Shown here: piece after piece, positions 61,411 to 64,000 of the stretch
Numbering within the stretch: position 1 is the stretch's first letter
Layout of the letters: the number at the start of each line of letters is the position of its first letter
Source of the DNA: Litorivita sp050633545
GTDB taxonomy: Bacteria; Pseudomonadota; Alphaproteobacteria; Rhodobacterales; Rhodobacteraceae
Direction of reading: 5' to 3'
Length of the DNA stretch: 64,000 nucleotides
Assembly: GCA_050633545.1 (NCBI GenBank)
Contig: JBOEGS010000004.1
Span: 248,001-312,000, forward strand
The notes under the pieces: model-generated
Seen by the model: the letters and a program-made list of their open reading frames with translations, nothing else
Told to the model about the DNA's origin: nothing
Database searches by the model: none
Position numbers and translations under genes: made by a program

Positions 61411-62121
61411 CTAAAGATCGCCGACCGTCAGCGTGACGCGATCCCCGCAAAACCACGTATGGCCGTATTCGACCGGCGCGCCCTCGGCGTCGATATTGAT
61501 GCTTTGCGTGCGCAAGAGCGGCGCGCCCTCGCGCAGGCGCAGATGCAGCGCCTGCACCGCCGTCGCGCTGACGGCATTGAGGCGGGTCGAGGCGCGTGTG
61601 TAATCGCGCACGCCGCAGGTTTCGAGCGCCGCCGTCACCGAGCGCGTCTCGCGGATCACCTCGCAAAGCCCCTCGAGCCGCGCGGCGGGAAAGACGCTGC
61701 GAAACAGGGCGATGGGGTGTGCGTCCGCCAAGGACAGCCCCTCATAGGCGTGCACCATCGCGCCCTCCGGCAGGGCCAGCGCCTCGCGCTCTTCGGCATC
61801 GGCAAGGCGCGTGGTCAGATGCAAGATATCCTTGGCCGGTGCGCGCCCTGCATTGCGCAGGTTCTGGTGGAACCGCACGCGGCGGCCAATGGGGTAATCG
61901 GTCGGGGCCCATGCGACAAAAACCCCTGCGCCGCGGCGCGCGTGCACCATACCCGCCTCGGCCAGATCCTTGAGCGCGCGGCGCACGGTGTGCCGGTTGA
62001 CGCCATAGCGTGCGGCAAGTTCGGCCTCGGTCGGAAGCTTGTCGCCCGCCTTGTAGTGGTGCCGCGCGATGTCGCCGCGCAGCCCCTCGGCAATGGCTTT
62101 CCAGATCGGGGTTTTGCTCAT
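61411..62121 (-). CDS. phnF: GntR/HutC-family regulator of phosphonate genes
   Basis: A 236-residue PhnF-type regulator: N-terminal winged helix (LPTEAELAARYGVNRHTVRRALKDL) and a C-terminal UTRA ligand domain. Divergent from phnG, with A+T-rich repeat sites between them, and convergent with the acetyltransferase gene. Expected to repress the phn genes until a phosphonate or phosphate-linked signal is present. Confidence 0.93.
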   Translation of the reverse strand: MSKTPIWKAIAEGLRGDIARHHYKAGDKLPTEAELAARYGVNRHTVRRALKDLAEAGMVHARRGAGVFVAWAPTDYPIGRRVRFHQNLRNAGRAPAKDILHLTTRLADAEEREALALPEGAMVHAYEGLSLADAHPIALFRSVFPAARLEGLCEVIRETRSVTAALETCGVRDYTRASTRLNAVSATAVQALHLRLREGAPLLRTQSINIDAEGAPVEYGHTWFCGDRVTLTVGDL

Positions 62122-62180
62122 GGTGTCATCAATATTTCACAGTTGGAGGGATTGGTGTTTTGGCGCTGGCGGTGTAGTAT

Positions 62181-62196
62181 TTGTATAGTTGTATAG
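62181..62196. promoter_or_regulatory. tandem TTGTATAG sites, candidate PhnF operator
   Basis: TTGTATAG is repeated twice without gap at 62181-62188 and 62189-62196, 20 bp before the phnG start and 59 bp before phnF. TATAnnnnTATA spacing fits a HutC-type dimer site. Confidence 0.55.
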
Positions 62197-62216
62197 GAAT
62201 TGAGAGAGATGTCTAG

Positions 62217-62681
62217 ATGCAAGCGGTGAGCGAGCAGACACAGCAGACACAGGCGCGCAAAGCTTGGATGGGGGTGCTGGCCAAAGCGCCCGCGGCGCGG
62301 CTTTGCGCGCTGTGGGAGCAATATGGCGCTGTGCCCGACTACGTCATTTTGCGCGCGCCCGAGGTGGGCGGCGTGATGGTGTGCGGGCGGGCAGGGGCCG
62401 TGGGCGCGCCGTTCAATTTGGGCGAAATGACGGTGACGCGCTGTTCCGTGCGGCTGGCCAGCGGAGCGGTCGGCCATGGCTATGTGCAGGGGCGCGACAA
62501 GGCCCATGCGCAGCAGGCCGCCGTGATCGACGCTTTGATGCAAACCGGCGCCGCGCCGCAGGTCGAGGCGGCCATCGTGGCGCCTTTGCGCGAGGGGCTG
62601 GCCGAGGCCCGCGCGGCGCGCGCCGCCAAAGCCGCCGCGACGAAGGTGGATTTTTTCACGATGGTGCGAGGAGAGGATTGA
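62217..62681 (+). CDS. phnG: C-P lyase subunit PhnG
   Basis: A 154-residue subunit of the carbon-phosphorus lyase core complex (PhnGHIJ), with RKAWMGVLAKAPAARL and GRAGAVGAPFNLGEMTVTRC typical of PhnG. First gene of the phnGHI operon. Confidence 0.95.
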   Translation: MQAVSEQTQQTQARKAWMGVLAKAPAARLCALWEQYGAVPDYVILRAPEVGGVMVCGRAGAVGAPFNLGEMTVTRCSVRLASGAVGHGYVQGRDKAHAQQAAVIDALMQTGAAPQVEAAIVAPLREGLAEARAARAAKAAATKVDFFTMVRGED

Positions 62682-63241
62682 TGCAAACCGCAGCTTTGGA
62701 AGGCGGGTTCAGCGATGCGCCGGTGCAATCGGCGCGCGCCTTTCGCGCGGTGATGACGGCCATGGCCCGCCCCGCAGATATCCACACCCTCCGTGGCGCC
62801 GCGCCGCCCGCGCCGCTATCGCCCGCCGCAGGGGCGATTGTCTTGACGCTTTGCGATCCCGAGACGCCGCTATATCTGGCCCCGTCCTATGATCTTGCGC
62901 CTCTGCGCGACTGGATCACCTTTCACACCGGCGCGCCATTGGTGCCCGCCGCGCAGGCGCAATTTGCCATCGGGGCGTGGGGCGAATTGCCGCTAGGCGC
63001 CTTTCGCATCGGCACGGCCGAATATCCCGACCGCTCGGCCACAGTGATCGTCGAGATGGCGCAGATCGAGGCGCGCGGCGCGGCGCTCAGCGGCGCGGGC
63101 ATCAAGGATGAGGCGCAGCTTTCGCTGCCCGAAACGGCGGCCTTTCAATCCAACGCCGCCCTCTTCCCCTTGGGCTTGGATTTCTTTTTCACCGCAGGCG
63201 CGCAAGTGGCCGCTTTGCCCCGATCCACAAAGGTGCGCTGA
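62681..63241 (+). CDS. phnH: C-P lyase subunit PhnH
   Basis: A 186-residue subunit of the C-P lyase core. The motifs GGFSDAPVQSARAFRAVMTAMARP and PLGLDFFFTAG are typical when read in parts. Its ATG overlaps the phnG stop by one base and its stop overlaps the phnI ATG by one base. Confidence 0.95.
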   Translation: MQTAALEGGFSDAPVQSARAFRAVMTAMARPADIHTLRGAAPPAPLSPAAGAIVLTLCDPETPLYLAPSYDLAPLRDWITFHTGAPLVPAAQAQFAIGAWGELPLGAFRIGTAEYPDRSATVIVEMAQIEARGAALSGAGIKDEAQLSLPETAAFQSNAALFPLGLDFFFTAGAQVAALPRSTKVR

Positions 63242-64000
63242 TGTATGTAGCAGTCAAAGGCGGCGAGCGGGCGATTGACAATGCCCATGCGTGGCTGGCC
63301 GAAGAGCGGCGCGGCGATCTGGGCGTGGCCGAGCTTTCGGTGGCGCAAATCCGCGAGCAATTGGCCTTGGCCGTCAATCGGGTCATGGCCGAAGGCTCGC
63401 TTTATGATCCCGATCTGGCGGCTCTGGCGATCAAACAATCGCGCGGCGATTTGATCGAGGCGATTTTCCTGATCCGCGCCTATCGCACCACCTTGCCGCG
63501 TTTTGGTAGCTCAAACCCCGTCGAGACCGAAAACATGGCCTGCGCGCGCCGCGTGTCGGCGACCTTCAAGGATGCGCCAGGGGGGCAGGTGCTTGGCCCG
63601 ACCTTCGATTACACGCATCGTTTGCTGGATTTCAAACTGGCCGCCGAGGGCGGGGTTGCTCCCGCCCCGACCGCCCCCGCGCCCGAGGGGGCGACGCCGC
63701 ACATCATGTCGTTTCTGGACCGCGAAGGCTTGATCCAAGCCGAACCGGAGGGGGCGCAAACCCCGCCCGATCTGACCCGCGTGCCGTTGGAATTGCCCGC
63801 CGCGCGGGCGCTGCGGCTTCAAGCTTTGACGCGCGGCGACGAGGGGTTCATCCTTGGCATGGCCTATTCGACCCAGCGCGGATATGCGCGCAACCATGCT
63901 TTTGTCGCCGAATTGCGCATCGGCGAGGTGGCGGTGGAAATGGAGATCCCCGAATTGGGTTTTGCCATCGAGATCGGCGATCTGACCCTCACGGAATGCG
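63241..64000 (+). CDS. phnI: C-P lyase subunit PhnI (partial, 3' end outside window)
   Basis: The first 253 codons of PhnI, the nucleosidase-like subunit that attaches methylphosphonate to the ribose of ATP with PhnGHL. MYVAVKGGERAIDNAH, ALAIKQSRGDLIEAIFLIRAYRTTLPRF and ALTRGDEGFILGMAYSTQRGY are diagnostic. Family length is about 360 residues, so roughly 110 are missing. Confidence 0.95.
   Translation, partial: MYVAVKGGERAIDNAHAWLAEERRGDLGVAELSVAQIREQLALAVNRVMAEGSLYDPDLAALAIKQSRGDLIEAIFLIRAYRTTLPRFGSSNPVETENMACARRVSATFKDAPGGQVLGPTFDYTHRLLDFKLAAEGGVAPAPTAPAPEGATPHIMSFLDREGLIQAEPEGAQTPPDLTRVPLELPAARALRLQALTRGDEGFILGMAYSTQRGYARNHAFVAELRIGEVAVEMEIPELGFAIEIGDLTLTEC

Overview
The window is a GC-rich alphaproteobacterial chromosome segment, most likely from a member of the Rhodobacterales (Roseobacter/Rhodobacter group). 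The evidence is the irr/fabA/fabB/fabI neighbourhood, a SAM/SAH-type riboswitch in front of metK (a class known from Rhodobacterales), two VPLPA-CTERM proteins, an aldolase-free beta-ketoadipate cluster in the order pobA-pcaDCHG-pcaB, and a phosphonate locus with two PhnE permeases. I worked only by reading the sequence. Gene names rest on recognised motifs and overall family resemblance, not on database searches.

Layout. 1-5.5 kb: a tightly coupled minus-strand operon converting 4-hydroxybenzoate through protocatechuate into the beta-ketoadipate pathway (pobA, pcaD, pcaC, pcaH, pcaG, an extra alpha/beta hydrolase, and pcaB cut by the window edge). 5.6-14 kb: a threonine dehydratase-like enzyme, a haloacid dehalogenase, an FKBP isomerase, and unsaturated fatty acid synthesis genes fabI, fabB and fabA. 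One A+T-rich foreign-looking gene sits between fabA and fabB, and the iron regulator irr diverges from fabA. 14-26 kb: housekeeping genes for tRNA and rRNA maturation and the envelope (miaB, OmpA-like protein, lipoprotein, phoH, ybeY, corC-like, lnt), then riboswitch-metK, a LysR regulator and trmB. 26-44 kb: aroA, cmk, a BLUF photoreceptor, rpsA, ihfB, lapA, trpF, trpB, pth, bfd-bfr, rplY, an FMN-dependent lactate dehydrogenase, an H-NOX/hybrid histidine kinase pair, trpA and ychF.

44.6-50.1 kb: a compact integrative element of about 5.4 kb inserted in tRNA-Ser(GCT). It has 21-bp attL and attR copies, nested candidate integrase arm sites, a tyrosine recombinase, a 734-residue protein carrying a PD-(D/E)XK nuclease motif, a divergent XRE repressor/membrane-protein pair with a clear operator, and a repeat-rich noncoding end. 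This is the most likely place for an undescribed system, and an anti-phage function is a reasonable hypothesis.

50.1-64 kb: a remnant-like stretch, then an operon of a quinate/shikimate dehydrogenase and a DctPQM TRAP transporter divergent from a TetR regulator. The dehydrogenase resembles the NAD-dependent corynebacterial type, so the operon may feed the protocatechuate pathway at the other end of the window. It is followed by a phosphonate uptake and C-P lyase locus (phnCDE1E2, a hexapeptide acetyltransferase, phnF, phnGHI), which runs off the right edge.
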